Shown here: in pieces, positions 34,440 to 45,910 of the stretch | Position numbering within the stretch: position 1 is the first letter of the stretch | Layout of the letters: every line of letters begins with the position of its first letter | Assembly: GCF_949987535.1 (NCBI RefSeq) | Contig: NC_080081.1 | Span: 54,384,153 to 54,448,152 of the forward strand | DNA from: Balaenoptera acutorostrata | Lineage: Eukaryota > Chordata > Mammalia > Artiodactyla > Balaenopteridae | Reading direction: 5' to 3' | DNA length: 64,000 nucleotides | Notes under the pieces: model-generated | Databases searched by the model: none | Told to the model about the DNA's origin: nothing | The model's input: only the letters and a program-made list of their open reading frames with translations | Program-made: the position numbers and the translations under genes

Positions 34440-34770
34440 AAGAGAAAGCCAAATGACAAGAGCCAAAAATGACACTGCAGACGGTTAAGTGGATGGAGGA
34501 ATGCAACGTATTTATTATCAGCTTGTCAGGCGAAGACATTTTCAGGAGAATAAAACTTTAAATGGGGTTGATTCTGTAAGTCAGAAATTTACAAGTGGTC
34601 TATGGCTCATTAATGAAGCACTAAATTGGACAATCAGCATTAATGGGAATTGCACAGTAAAAGCGCTGCATGTCAAGCTGAGACTCCGGACTAAATGTGT
34701 AATCATACACTTCAGCAATTCACTTCCAAGCGCTCTTTGTGTCATCCTTCAGACTAGATAGATGGGTAGA
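34440..34770. promoter_or_regulatory. Candidate conserved non-coding element
   Basis: Non-repetitive block with dense homeodomain-type cores. The 8-bp palindrome CATTAATG occurs at 34608-34615 and again at 34638-34645, exactly 30 bp apart. Nearby are 'ttgattctgtaag', 'gacaatcagcattaatgg' and 'agcaattcacttcc'. The 90-codon open frame over it (34489-34761) has no start context or domain, so I read it as non-coding. Conservation is inferred from texture only. Confidence 0.3.
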
Positions 34771-35159
34771 TAATCTTTATTTGTAGAGGATATTTTATTT
34801 TTTCTTTATTAATTACATCTTACCTCCTTCAAAGAAAGAATTACAAGAAAATAATAGAATAGTTAGAATAGCTGAAAAAATATTGTGATGGCACAGAGGC
34901 AGAATAAAATTTGTCCAAAAATAGATTGATAGAGTTATTTTAATTCCCTATAAAATTGAGTTCAAAACTTCCTGGTCATCAGGAATAAGAGCAAGTGCTT
35001 AACATTATGGGTAACTACCTTATCAAGAAATAGTTCAAAATCTATTTCTTTTGTATCTCTGACATGCTTTTTTTTCTGTTCAATATGTAGGAAATTCTCT
35101 AAACACCTCACATCAATTACCTCACTACTTTAAAGTTTTGTTTCCCTTTATTTAATATG
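34771..35159. other. Unassigned AT-rich sequence
   Basis: No recognised repeat or frame. Confidence 0.4.
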
Positions 35160-35640
35160 AGGAACTGGCCATTTATGGCAGAGGTTCCTTTATCATGTCT
35201 CCTAGGAAACCTATCTAATCCTGAAGCAAATAAACCTATTTGTATGATGGCCTTAACTCCCAGAGTCCCTGCGAGAGATGAAAGTAGCAGTCTGCAAACT
35301 ACCCATCCTTGAGTAGCTAGCCATTTGCTTGTGTGATTAGACGTCTGAAATATATCTCACTTTCCTTTTATAGCTTATATTTCCTAGACAGATGATTGAC
35401 ATGACACCTCACAGTTTAGCATCATGGAGCAGCTAAATCCGACTCCATTACCTGTCGAATTTAGTTTCTTAATCCCAAACACAATATGCACACAACATAG
35501 CCCTAGCCAGCTTTTATTTAAAACCCATGTCATGCTGCTTTATGCAGAGTCAAGCAATATTAAACGGTGTGGAGTGAAGCAAATGGAAAGATTAATTTTG
35601 CAATGTGACACTAAAGGGAACACTTAAAACAGGGATTAGG
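35160..35640. promoter_or_regulatory. Candidate conserved non-coding element
   Basis: Non-repetitive, balanced composition. TGATTGACA at 35393-35401 matches a PBX/MEIS-type (TALE homeodomain) site; 'caatattaaacgg' and 'aaagattaattttgc' follow. No repeat recognised. The 67-codon frame at 35424-35627 has no protein features. Inferred only. Confidence 0.25.
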
Positions 35641-36447
35641 GGCTGGGTCTGCTCAGGGAAAATACTGAAACATATCTATTATAAGCAACAATACCTCAAT
35701 CCACTGCCATGAGAAAACCCAGCTTTATAAGCATAAATTCTATATTCTTAGGGAAAAACTCACCTAAAAAAGGGCTAAAAAGATAAACATTTCTGGCTAG
35801 AAATAGTTTGGCACCTTTCTGATTTATCCACCCTCTTCCCCTTTAATCAAAAGGAGAAAAATTCTAACAACTGTTTTAATCAAAAATTTGCTAGAAAAAA
35901 ACTAACACCTAAATTTCTACAGAAAAAAAAGAAAGAACCATAAATGTAACTTTTAGAAAACCCAAGCTCACGAAACCCCGCAACAAAGTCACTACTGTCA
36001 AAAGTAATCATTACAACCATTTTAGAGGACCTAAGCTCTCATCACTTTTCTATGAATGCAAAATATAAACGAACTAGAAAAATAACTAAGTTTTGATCTG
36101 GTTTAGTTTCTTATTTTTTCTCTTACGTAAATTCTTTTGAACATAATTAAAGGGAAAAACATCCATTTAAAAAAAATCTATAATGATCATTTGAAGGCCC
36201 ATTATTTTGTCTTGAGGAGCAGCTGAAGGAAGACATGAAACCAACTTTCGAGTGTATGAAGGGCCATCACACAGAGAATGTTTGAAAGATTCCATGAAGA
36301 GGGGAAATGGCAGGAGGTATTCAGATAAGAACGAAGGGCAAACTTCCTGATGCTGATAGACCTTGGGGTGTGTTGCCAAGGGACGCAGAGGAATCTCATT
36401 TTTCAGAAGTATTTAAAAACATGATAGAGTCTTACCTCCCAACCAAC
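35641..36447. other. Unassigned sequence
   Basis: A-rich, no repeat I can name. Two overlapping minus frames at 36167-36399 are accidental. Confidence 0.4.
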
Positions 36448-36740
36448 AGCATTTATTGGATGTCTATTCTAAGATGAGCGCTGTTCCAGAGAGTCTTAGG
36501 AGTATTCAAAAGCAGTAGAAGGCATTCTCTAACTCTGAAGAACTTTGAGTGAGAGGAGGGAATATGCAACTATAATATTACCAAAAACTACTGAACCAAA
36601 GTAAAGCTGGCAAACTAAGTTGGAGAGCAGACGGTCATGGCAGCGAGGAGTTCATGAGTAGACACTACAAAAAGACTCACAGAATGATGGAAAGGAGAGG
36701 GCTTTCAATCTTGTGGGAGGTATAGAGAGGATCTAAATAC
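36448..36740 (-). repeat. L2 LINE 3' end
   Basis: Reverse L2: 'gcatttattggatgtctatt', 'tgagcgctgttccagagag', then 'gaggagggaatatgcaac' and 'gaaaggagagggctttc'. Diverged. Confidence 0.55.
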
Positions 36741-36955
36741 CATGAGAGTACCAAATGCTATCATCTGATGTATTCTGTTCCCTCTTCTGTAGAAAAAAGA
36801 GTATTAATTTTTTCACACTGTTTGTAAAGGCACGTAAGGTAATATATATAACACATTGTCAGGTTGAGCAAGAACTCAACAAATAGAAAGAATTGCAAAT
36901 AACTATCATCATCATCATCACCACCACCATCAACATCTTCATCACCTACTTCTAT
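36741..36955 (+). repeat. MIR-like tail running into an (ATC)n repeat
   Basis: 'agcaagaactcaacaaatag' resembles the MIR/L2 3' terminus, followed by an imperfect (ATC/ACC)n run at 36904-36950. The minus frame here encodes an acidic run only because of that repeat. Confidence 0.5.
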
Positions 36956-37139
36956 TACTTCCATCCCTTCCACCAATAACAGAGTTGAATGTAATGTGTA
37001 GCAGTTTCTAGTGTTCACTCCTACTGTGATCTGCATTGAAGTTGTTTCTTCTAATCAGCTTCCAATTCATACTGGTCAACATGCCTAAAGCTTAGACATT
37101 CCTAAGGTATTAAATAGCACCTGGTAAACCAGAAAGAAG
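36956..37139. other. Unassigned sequence
   Basis: Nothing recognised. Confidence 0.4.
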
Positions 37140-37640
37140 AGATTCTCTCGTTTTACATTAGGTTTAATAGGAGTCATCCTTGTCCGAATACAGGCAAGCT
37201 AACACCTCACACCCAAACTGCTGGGCAGACAAATCAACCAGAGAAAGACCCATTAGCGTTCAAGACGAATTTTTACCTGCTGTTTCCTCAAAGAAAAATC
37301 TGCAATCGAGAGAAGGATATTTTTCAGGTTTTTTTATATTCATATTTATCATTTTCATGTGGGTGGTGAATGATTTTATTAGTAGTATTCACTCAGCCCT
37401 GTAATTTGGCAACTTGCATCAGATATACTCACTAATTTATCATTGTGAATTCTGTCTTCAATCAGAAGCAAAAAGTTCATTACTGCGTTCAAAATAATCT
37501 TTAATGAATGTGCTAATTGGGAGCACATTAGCACATTTCATTTGCCTCTGTGTTTATTTCTAAAGAAAAGTAGTAAATTTGCTTTACTGGGTATGTTTAA
37601 TATTAAGTAAATTTCTGCTATAAGGAAACCATTTCTAAGT
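37140..37640. promoter_or_regulatory. Candidate conserved non-coding element with palindrome
   Basis: Non-repetitive block. A perfect 11-bp inverted repeat, aatgtgctaat (37507-37517) and attagcacatt (37527-37537), with a 9-bp spacer, places two TAAT cores head to head. 'taatctttaatgaatg' sits directly to the left and 'catttgcctctgtgttta' to the right. This is plausible enhancer architecture, but conservation cannot be shown from one sequence. Confidence 0.3.
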
Positions 37641-38399
37641 TCCTCACCTCAGCAGCAAAAAGCTTGGCAGATAAGAAAAATTCACCATCAAGATATTTTT
37701 TAAGAGATATTATTCAAAGGGAAATTGTTATGACTTTTAATCGAAATAGCTGAGTACATTACAGGTGTCTTCCATCTTGTTACAAAGAGGAGTCATTCAT
37801 GATCATGGCCAACGTGACTCTATGGAGGACCAGACATTCAGCAGAATCCCACCTAGTTTCAAAATACCTCATACAAATTCATAGGTTCAGTGCACTGATA
37901 TTCCCTTAGATGTTCACTGAAGGACATTTCACAAGGTAAAAAAAAAAAAAAAAAAAAAATTACTTTCTAGAGGAATCATTCTTTTAAAAGGACCCTAATT
38001 ACGCCAGTTCTCAAAGAATCCCTATTTACAGTTTAGAGACGTTGTTTTTTGGTACACATATCTGATAAAATGCTTTCTGTGGTTGAAAAAAATCCTGTTT
38101 CATTCCTTATTCCCTGAGTGTTCAAGTCACAGCCTTCCTCTTTTTTCAGACTCTTCTGGAATGGACTTGAATGGACAATGAGAAACAGGACACTGCTCCC
38201 GAGGTGGAATTACAGATTCTATCTCCATCCTCCTTCAGGACCCATTAATTATTCCATTCAATGATGGCTTGGAATTTCGTTATAATTCAAGTAAATCAGG
38301 GTGGGAAAAACAAAACAAAACAAGAAAATGATGGCCATGAATTTTAAAGGGAAGCTTTGGTCTAGCAGAGAAAACCTGGATGTCTTGTTAAAGGGCACA
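37641..38399. other. Unassigned, with a poly-A tract
   Basis: An uninterrupted run of about 22 A at 37940-37961 with no attached SINE/L1 body and no flanking duplication that I can find. Otherwise unassigned. Confidence 0.45.
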
Positions 38400-38559
38400 A
38401 GTTTTATTTCAGTCTGTGTCTTTCTAGCCTTTAAAATCATGGGCGAATCTCTTAACCTCTCCAGATGTCATTTGCATTTGTAAAAATGCATAGAATAATA
38501 ATCTACCTTTGGAATGTTATTGGAAGAATCATGATGTAACATATAAAAGAGTTTGGGAA
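38400..38559 (+). repeat. MIR SINE, left part
   Basis: 'gggcgaatctcttaacctct', 'ccagatgtcatttgcatttg', 'aaatgcatagaataata' and 'attggaagaatcatgatg' follow MIR order. The copy is interrupted by an L1 and resumes at 38983. Confidence 0.55.
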
Positions 38560-38997
38560 TGCAACTAGAGATTATCATACTAAATGAAGTAAGTCAGAAA
38601 GAGAAAGTCAAATACCATATGATATTTGATGTGGAATCTAAAATATGACACAAATAAACCTATCTATGAAACAGAAAGAGATTCACAGACATAGAAAACA
38701 GACTGGTGGTTGCCAAGGGGGAGAAGCTGGGAGAGGGATGGATTGGGAGTTTGGGATCAGCAGATTTCAACTGTTATATATAAGATGGATAAACAACAAT
38801 CTCCTACTGTATAACACAGGGAACTATATTCAATATCCTATGATAAACCATAATGGAAAATAATGTTAAAAAAAGAATTTATATATGTATAACTGAATCA
38901 CTTTGCTGTACAGAAGTAATTAACACAACACTGTAAATCAACTGTAGTTCAGTACAAAAATACAAAAATAAATAAATAAAATAAAAGACATTGGGAA
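38545..38997 (+). mobile_element. 5'-truncated L1 in a MIR, 15-bp TSD
   Basis: The insert (38560-38982) starts in the ORF2 end ('gtaagtcagaaagagaaag') and runs through the 3' UTR ('gggatggattgggagtttgg', 'gaactatattcaatatcc', 'ctgaatcactttgctgtac') to an (AAAT)n tail. Duplications aaaagagtttgggaa (38545-38559) and aaaagacattgggaa (38983-38997) differ at two bases. The MIR reads on across the site. This is an older 3' UTR type than that of the 6.4-kb and 56.9-kb copies. Confidence 0.85.
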
Positions 38998-39055
38998 ACT
39001 AATAAGTGAGGAACATGAGAGTTACTGTCATTAGTAATAATAATGTCAGCAAAAA
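38983..39055 (+). repeat. MIR SINE, right part
   Basis: 'gttactgtcattagtaata' completes the MIR 3' end after the L1 insertion. Confidence 0.5.
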
Positions 39056-39464
39056 TGATACCCTACTTACCGCTTCAAGTCAACGGGATGCCCACTCCTA
39101 CTGAGCAGCCCATTAGGGAAAATAGCTAAAGACGATACGTAGCGGACATCCAGGAGGCCTGCTCCAGCCCTAGCAGCACTCTGATCCCTCCTTACACTTC
39201 CTTCTTTGCCTGTCCATATATCACCAATCTAACTCATGCTCCATCATCTCCTTAAAGCAACCTCCAAAGGGACAGTGATAAAAGTTGGTGTACTAGGTGA
39301 CCCTTTTCATGACATAATTTGAGAGGGACCCAAATTATTCAACACTATCCTCACCTTTTGAAAGCTATCTTAAAACCGAACCCACCCAGCACTTATGAGC
39401 ATCTAACATTATATGTATACTGGTTCCACCCTAACTAGGTGTACCTCAATTCAATTCTGTTCTA
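39056..39464. other. Unassigned sequence
   Basis: No repeat recognised. Contains the left part of an accidental 120-codon frame (39413-39775). Confidence 0.4.
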
Positions 39465-39670
39465 ACACTAACTACCTGGAGTTGGTGCAGACACCATATA
39501 TTAAGGGCTCCGTCCCCCACAAGACTACCCTTCTTCAGACAATAGCCACAGTTGGGGAATCTCCAGGTCACCCATATTTCTGGTTGACTGACTATAAATT
39601 CAGAGGTTCCCACAACCCCCTCAGGTTCAACAATTCACTAGAACAACATGTAGAATGCTGCAAAGTGTTG
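39465..39670 (-). repeat. Old LTR fragment
   Basis: 'cccacaagactacccttc', 'cagttggggaatctccagg', 'cccacaaccccctcaggttc' and 'acaattcactagaac' resemble the left end of the LTR-like block at 7433-8097. Short and diverged; family unknown. Confidence 0.4.
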
Positions 39671-39689
39671 TACCATGATGCCAGAGACC

Positions 39690-39800
39690 TTGTCTGTCTC
39701 ATTCACCTCTATACTCATGGCAACCCAAAGAGTTCTAATCACATGGTAGATGTTCAATATTTATTCACTGAATAAATGAATAAATATATGGATGAATCAA
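39690..39800 (+). repeat. L2 LINE 3' tail
   Basis: 'cttgtctgtctcattcacct' then 'agatgttcaatatttattc' and a 'gaataaatgaataaa' end, the L2 3' terminus. Confidence 0.6.
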
Positions 39801-39819
39801 TTCTACCATTACAACTATT

Positions 39820-39961
39820 TTCATTTGAATCCTTTTTTATGCTTAAATGACTTTATTTTTTATTGAAGTACAGTTGATTTACAACGTTGTGTTAGTTTCA
39901 GGTATACAGCAAAATATTTATATGTATATAACCACATATATGTATGTATATATTATGTGTA

Positions 39962-40012
<51 letters not shown>

Positions 40013-40315
40013 TTTTTCAGATTCTTTTCCCTTATAGGTTATTAAAAAATACTGAATAGAGTTCCCTGTGCTATACAGTAGGTCCTTGTTGGTTATCTAT
40101 TTTATATATAGTAGTGTGTTTATGTTAATCTCAATCTCTTAATATATCCCTCCCCACCCTTCCCCTTTGGTGACCATAAGTTTGTTTTCTGTGTCTGTGG
40201 GTCTATTTCTGTTTTGTATATAAGTTTATTTATATCATTTTTTTATATTCCACATATGATATTTGATATCATATGATATTTGCCTTTCTCTATCTGGCTT
40301 ACTTCATTCGAATCT
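39820..40315 (-). mobile_element. 5'-truncated L1 with TSD and (TA)n expansion
   Basis: The insert (about 39833-40302) is an L1 3' UTR in reverse ('tacagttgatttacaacg', 'gttccctgtgctatacagta', 'catatgatatttgcctttct'). Imperfect 13-bp duplications, ttcatttgaatcc and ttcattcgaatct, flank it at 39820-39832 and 40303-40315. An uninterrupted (TA)n run of about 20 units lies at 39969-40010 within it. Confidence 0.8.
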
Positions 40316-40434
40316 TGAAAGATTTAGTAGTCCTCTAGACTCTCCTATTAAAACACAATATCTGTGATGATGATCACTGATAAACCATGAACAAATAACA
40401 CTCATATTAAGACAGACTTAAGACTGGTAAAAAT

Positions 40435-40495
40435 TAAATTCAATTCAGAGAATATTTGTTGAGTATCTACTATGTGCCAGATACTCAACAATAGG
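40435..40495 (-). repeat. L2 LINE 3' terminus
   Basis: 'gaatatttgttgagtatcta' and 'ctatgtgccagatactc' are the reversed L2 end. Confidence 0.6.
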
Positions 40496-40754
40496 TCCTA
40501 CAAATTTAACAATAGGTCCAGGTGATTTTAACTTTGGCAAGTTTGGAAACCATCATGACCTTACAGTCTGCTGGTGTCTCCTATCACCATCTCCTGCAAC
40601 ATTTGCAGCTTAATCATCCCAAACACCATGCTTATTTTGTCTTTTCCGATCAAATACTTGGAATTGTATCCATAGCTAAATGGATCATATTCAAGATCTA
40701 TCACATTATGACCAGATTAATCACTCCCATTTTTACTGTCCCCTAGGATGAATG
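40496..40754. other. Unassigned sequence
   Basis: No confident feature; the 74-codon frame is not supported. Confidence 0.4.
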
Positions 40755-41000
40755 CTCTATTTTTCTCAGACGTCAGAACACATTTTACTCATTTCCACCT
40801 TCAAACTCTTGCTCCTTCACTGCACCCTCTAGGAATGCTGTTCTCCGTCTTCTGCATTCATCTATATCTGATTCATCTACCAGTGTGATCCTGCAGAAGG
40901 TCCCTTGATACCCAATCTTTCTATCCACAAAAACTCTCAATTTCTGAAGTACTTGTATCTTCAGCACTCATTTGGCACTTATCCTACTAATGTTATCAAT
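40755..41000 (+). repeat. L2 LINE 3' portion
   Basis: 'cttgctccttcactgcaccc', 'gatcctgcagaaggtccctt' and 'agcactcatttggcacttat' follow L2 order at low identity. Confidence 0.45.
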
Positions 41001-42279
41001 TATTATTGATAATCCTGTGAATGTATTAGAAAAGATCATTACTAGTATCTTTCAAATCTGAGTCAAATGTTAACTGATTCTTTTAAATGCTGTTCTCCGT
41101 ATCTGGAAAAGAGCTCTAGAATGTTGGATTCCTGTTTTGTGTTTTCTTGAACTCCTCTTTTAAGCATTTAGAAACCTGGAATTTACTGTCTGAATCTAAC
41201 ATTTTACAGTTCTGCAAAACCAACTAAACAGCAACCAAAATAACCTGAGATAAGATCCACTTATATCCATTATTATAGATTTTCTGCTAATTCTTTCCTG
41301 CATAATTTAACTTAATAAGGCAAACTATTTTTTTTCTAATCTTCAAACCTCCAAATAGATATAAGAACCTCTTTATGGCCTGAAGTTTCAAGGTATATAC
41401 AGCCTAGATGTAGATTTCTTTGAGGGCCACTCCAAACTAAGTAGAGTTATGATATAACTGTGTGTTTGTCATTCACAATAGAAAATTATGTGGGCAGCTT
41501 TCATTATAGCTGGATAAATTTAGATAAATGAAGCGTGTCAATTCAGTAATTACTAAATGTTATATGTGAAGCAATTAAAGCATGAATGCTTTTAGACACT
41601 GTTGTAGCTATAGGCTGTTTTCTCATGAATTGTGCTTCAAAATAATAAAAGCTACCTTAAAAGTAAGTTAAAGGAGGAAAAAAGGTGAAGACATCCTAGG
41701 AATCACTTTACTTTTAGGAAGGTTGGGTTTTACCCTTTGGTACCAAGGGTATAACAATAAGATGACTTTTTATAACAACATTCTCTTCCACTGTGCTTAA
41801 AAATGAACAATGCATAGTACTCTTAATGTTCCTAAGAGTATAACTGAGGTGGGGATACTGTACTTTTCTTATACAAGATTAAACTATGATTCAGCAACTA
41901 GGCAAGACAAGAACCCAGAAGTCATATATTACATATTAAAACATATCCTCTTGACATCCCTAATATTAGACCATTTCTCAAAACCAGAAAAGTGTGAATT
42001 CCCTTACAATGAACAAAATATAGTGTACGTAAACTTTTGGCAGTAAGGTTATTTCAAACAGTAATTATTTATAAATGGCGTCCTAAAGTGAGTTGATCAA
42101 TACTCTCTTTTCTCTCTAAATATGTTGCAGTAAGACCAAGACATGCATTCATTTTGTTAAGCTCAGTGAATTCTCATCAGTTCTGGGAACTACCAATTTT
42201 ACCTATAGTGCTATTTGGCCCCAACTTAAAATGAAAAATCAATATTTTAGAGAAAGTAATGTGTCTTGCTCTTTAAATA
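41001..42279. other. Low-repeat sequence
   Basis: No repeat named. The 41455-41660 part ('gtaattactaaatg', 'agcaattaaagcatgaatgc') has the AT-rich mixed texture of possible regulatory DNA, unproven. A 78-codon frame at 41810-42046 has no features. Confidence 0.35.
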
Positions 42280-42362
42280 TTTCTCCTCTCTCTCTCTCTC
42301 TTTCTCTCTCCCTTTCCCTCCCTCTTTCCCCATCTCTCTCTCTCTCTCTCTCTCTCCTTTCA
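42280..42362 (+). repeat. (CT)n microsatellite
   Basis: Two (CT)n blocks separated by a C/T-rich interruption. Its complement gives the Arg/Glu-rich minus-strand frame at 42239-42442, which is not a gene. Confidence 0.9.
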
Positions 42363-43740
42363 ATGACCAACACTTTGTCCTGAGGGTGATACAGCTTTAA
42401 ATGCCAAGGACTGGTAAAGTCCTGTCCAAAACATAGCGACAACTAACATCTGCTTGGTTACTATTTTTAAATCGTTCACTGGATGCTGTCCGGGTCCTAA
42501 AAATCTGTCAGTTTTGCTCACCCACCATTTGGTTGTTCCTTGTCAATGTTCTCTCCACTAGGTTATATAGCCTCAGAGTTAAGGCTATATGAAACATGGG
42601 GGCAGAGACTATAAATTTTCACCTAATCTCTGATTTTAAGGTGGGCACATGGCTCCCCTGAATAAAGCAATATTTCCCCAGCCTACATTCTATTAAGTGG
42701 AATATCAGCAGAATTGAAAAATAAAAATTCCAGGAATGTTCTTAAAGGGGAAGTTCCCCTTTCCCATTTCTTCTTCGTGTACTCTGAAATGAGAACATAG
42801 CAGCTGGATCTTAAGAGCCACCTTGGATTGTAAAGTAGAAGACATATGTTGGGAATAATGAAGCATGTGGATAGAAAGAAACTGGGTCTCTGATAAACCA
42901 ATCACGGTACCATATCAGCCTGTGGCTGCTTATTCCTCTCTTCATTTCTGTGAGAGAAAAATCAATCTCTGTGTTAATTCAGCCATTGTTATTTGAGGAT
43001 TTTATACACATTCAGGCAAACGTATTCTAATGGATACAAATATAAAAGTTCGATGGATGTCTTTCTTTTGTCTGGATATGGAATTTCCAGTATCCAAATG
43101 ATGAGTACTCTTAAGAAAAGAATACATATTCCATTGCACTTGTCATTTAATTAAATTAGTCCTCTTTGGTCACCTCCTCTCAATTCTATTTTATGCTTCA
43201 GAATATATTTCCAAAATAGTTGAAAGAAAAAATATTTTTTTTTAAAAGGGAAGGAAATCTGTGTGATGCTGATATCACTAAACCTATAGGCTCATGCTTC
43301 TCAAGGCTACCCTAGATTTATTCAGTATTCTGAACAACACTCAATTCATTAAGTATATGCAGTCAAAAATACCTATTGCAATTCTAAATGTAATCCAAAT
43401 ATCTCCCACTCGAATATCTTCAAGAACTCAAGTCATCCTCAATAACCTTTTCCTTTCATGTGTAAAGAAAAGAGCTCCAGCCCTAGGCAGCCCAGCCACA
43501 CCAGAGTCCAAGCAATCCTTGGAGCCCTTACATTCTGCTTCATCTAAACCTCTCCAGTTTCTTGCTTCACGAGGCTGTGATGTGTGTTTCATGTCCAATT
43601 CCCGGTCATAAACACCACAGAAATTTCTCACTGCCCATCTTTTTCATTTTGGCCCCTCTTCCTGCAGGTTTCTCCCTCATCTTCCTTCTTTGTTCCTCAT
43701 TTTCTGGGTCCTGGGACACCACCTTCTTTTAGAGCTCTCA
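42363..43740. other. Unassigned sequence
   Basis: No recognised repeat or exon. A 105-codon plus frame (43294-43611) and its 67-codon antisense are unsupported. Confidence 0.4.
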
Positions 43741-44019
43741 AGAGACTGACCTCTTTGGGGGAGGGATAAATTAGGAGTTTGGGATTAACAGGAACTACTA
43801 TATATAAAATAAATAAACTACTATATATAAAATAGATAAAAAACGAGGACCTGCTGTAGCTCACAGGGAACTATATTCAATTTCTTGTTATAACCTAATG
43901 GAAAAGAAACTGAAAAAGAATATATACATAACTGAATCACTTTGCTGAACACCTGAAACTAGCACAACATTGTAAATCAACTATACTTCAATTAAAGAAA
44001 AAAAGAGAGACTGTCCTCT
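43741..44019 (+). mobile_element. 5'-truncated L1 3' UTR with 14-bp TSD
   Basis: Duplications agagactgacctct (43741-43754) and agagactgtcctct (44006-44019) differ at one base. The insert has 'aggagtttgggattaacagg', 'gggaactatattcaatttc', 'ctgaatcactttgctgaac' and an A/G-rich tail. It contains an internal 23-bp tandem duplication (43794-43816 and 43817-43839, one mismatch). Confidence 0.88.
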
Positions 44020-44789
44020 AATTCCTATTAGTTTGTTTGCAAATCAATTGTAGCCTTCTTTGCTGCAATCCTTGACCATAGTGCAGGTCAGGAGGGAAGG
44101 AGAGAGGGTCTGTAGACTTTTTCACAATCAAAAGTTTCATTAACATAAAGAAGAACAAATACAGACATGAGAGATATAACCTTTATTTACAAATAGATAC
44201 AAAGATATATCTTTATTTATTATTAGGAATTAAAAAATTTAAGTATCTATTTTTCTTAACTTTAGGCCAGGTTAAAGTTTAAATATTTAGGGAGGACTTT
44301 CTCCTGAAGAAGAAAAATCTATGTAAACAAAAAGGGTGGCTATAGAACATCTACAATCCAGACCTTCAGATCACATTCTTAGGATCTTGACTTTCATTTT
44401 CTTTCCTTGTTACATAAGCCCAATACCCTCTACCTATAACACTCCCAAGGTCTTCTGACTTCTAGGACATTGTTCTTTCCACTAAATTACACTGCTTTCC
44501 AAATCACTTTATTGGAGTTTCTTTTCTCAATTCATTTTGATCTCTTTTATAAAAGGTACAGGATCACTTTTGAACACTATATCTCTTGAATTAATTAATG
44601 GTAAGGTTCATTCTTTTGAATGAATGCATGACCAGCCTGCATTTGCTTTTCATGAGTGAAGAGAATCTCTCGTCATAAATACTGCCCTCCATCCTCATTT
44701 ACAGAACTAAAGCTCTTTCTGAAACAAAATTCCAAGCATGAATTCTGCAGAAGATATAGTCCTAGAATTTTGAGAAGTATTTTAGTTTT
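44020..44789. other. Unassigned sequence
   Basis: No recognised repeat or exon. Confidence 0.4.
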
Positions 44790-45150
44790 TAGTTTTTTTT
44801 TTTTTTTTCAATAATCATCTATTGAACACCCTTTATCTGCTGCCATCACACTGGTCACTAGAGCTATTTAAAGATAAGAATATTTGATTTTATACTCTGG
44901 AAGAGAGAGAGAGTGGGAGAGAGTCATAATAAAAGTATGATAAGGAACTATATGAGTACAAAGGAGGGGTCCTTATCTCATAGAAGGATCACTGAAAGCT
45001 TCCTAATGGAAGCTTAGCTCAGTATTATCTGAGCTGAATCTTGAAAGACAAAAGGAAATAAAAGATGGCTAGAAAAATGAGGGCTCAAAGGATACGCCAT
45101 GCTAAGCAAACAATATGAGCAAAGATTTGGAGGCATCAAACCTTACATGC
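44790..45150 (-). repeat. L2 LINE fragment with T tract at its edge
   Basis: After a run of about 17 T (44796-44812), reversed L2 text follows: 'attgaacaccctttatctgc', 'gagctgaatcttgaaagac' and 'aagatttggaggcatcaa'. Confidence 0.55.
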
Positions 45151-45244
45151 AAGTAGTTTAGAATTGCTGTAGCATTAACTGCAAAGTGAGAAATGGAAAA
45201 AGATAAGGTATATCTTATTCATGTGTGTATTTACTTTTTTGTGT

Positions 45245-45360
45245 TTTGTCTGTCTTCCCTATGACCTCTATAAGAGTGGGATTTTTGTATGTTTTTTTCC
45301 TCAACACCTGGAATGATGTTGGACACCTAGTTGGTGCTACATAAATAGTTGTTGACTCTA
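45245..45360 (+). repeat. L2 LINE 3' end
   Basis: 'cctctataagagtgggattt', 'caacacctggaatgatg' and 'gtgctacataaatagttgtt' are the plus-strand L2 terminus. Confidence 0.6.
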
Positions 45361-45419
45361 AGTTTAATTAAAATTTGAATGACTGTAAGTGTGGCCAGGG
45401 AAAAGGTGGTGGTATAGCA

Positions 45420-45910
45420 TAGGAATGAAGAATATGACATCCGGCCAAAGGAACTTTATGGGCACATACACTAGGAAACATGCATTAGAATGTACATGGC
45501 AGCCCAGTTCACAACAACAAAGTACTGGATACAACCCAACACCCATCAACTAAAGAGTAGGTCAATAAAACGTAGTGTATTCACAAAATGGTTTATTATA
45601 CAGTGGTCAGAGTACAATAATATAGATCAACCTTAGCAATAATGTATCCCCAAAGTTTACATATATCATGACAGCATTTTTGAAGTAAAAATTATCTGAA
45701 ATAAAAATATATACTTTTTAGGAGTAAATATGATAGCAATAAGTGTGTATAAAAAGAAAAGTAGATTCAAAACGCTGGCAACTTCAGGAAAACAAGAGAA
45801 AAGAAATAAATAGATGGATCATATTTTTAGATTTAGATTATTGCCAAGATCTTAATTCATGTTTTGAGTGGCATTTGGAGGTGTTATAACATTATTAAAA
45901 GTAACAAATT
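45420..45910 (+). repeat. Very old L1M 3' end
   Basis: 'caacaacaaagtactggat', 'caacacccatcaactaaaga', 'acgtagtgtattcacaaaat' and 'atggtttattatacagtgg' match an ancient L1 3' end; heavily decayed. Confidence 0.6.

Noticed and set aside
34489..34761. 90-codon open frame in the 34.4-kb block
   Set aside because: No domain, no convincing start or splice context; the block is better explained as non-coding.
37940..37961. Poly-A run as a second tail-only insertion
   Set aside because: No flanking target duplication could be found, unlike the 10.4-kb case, so the origin is undetermined.
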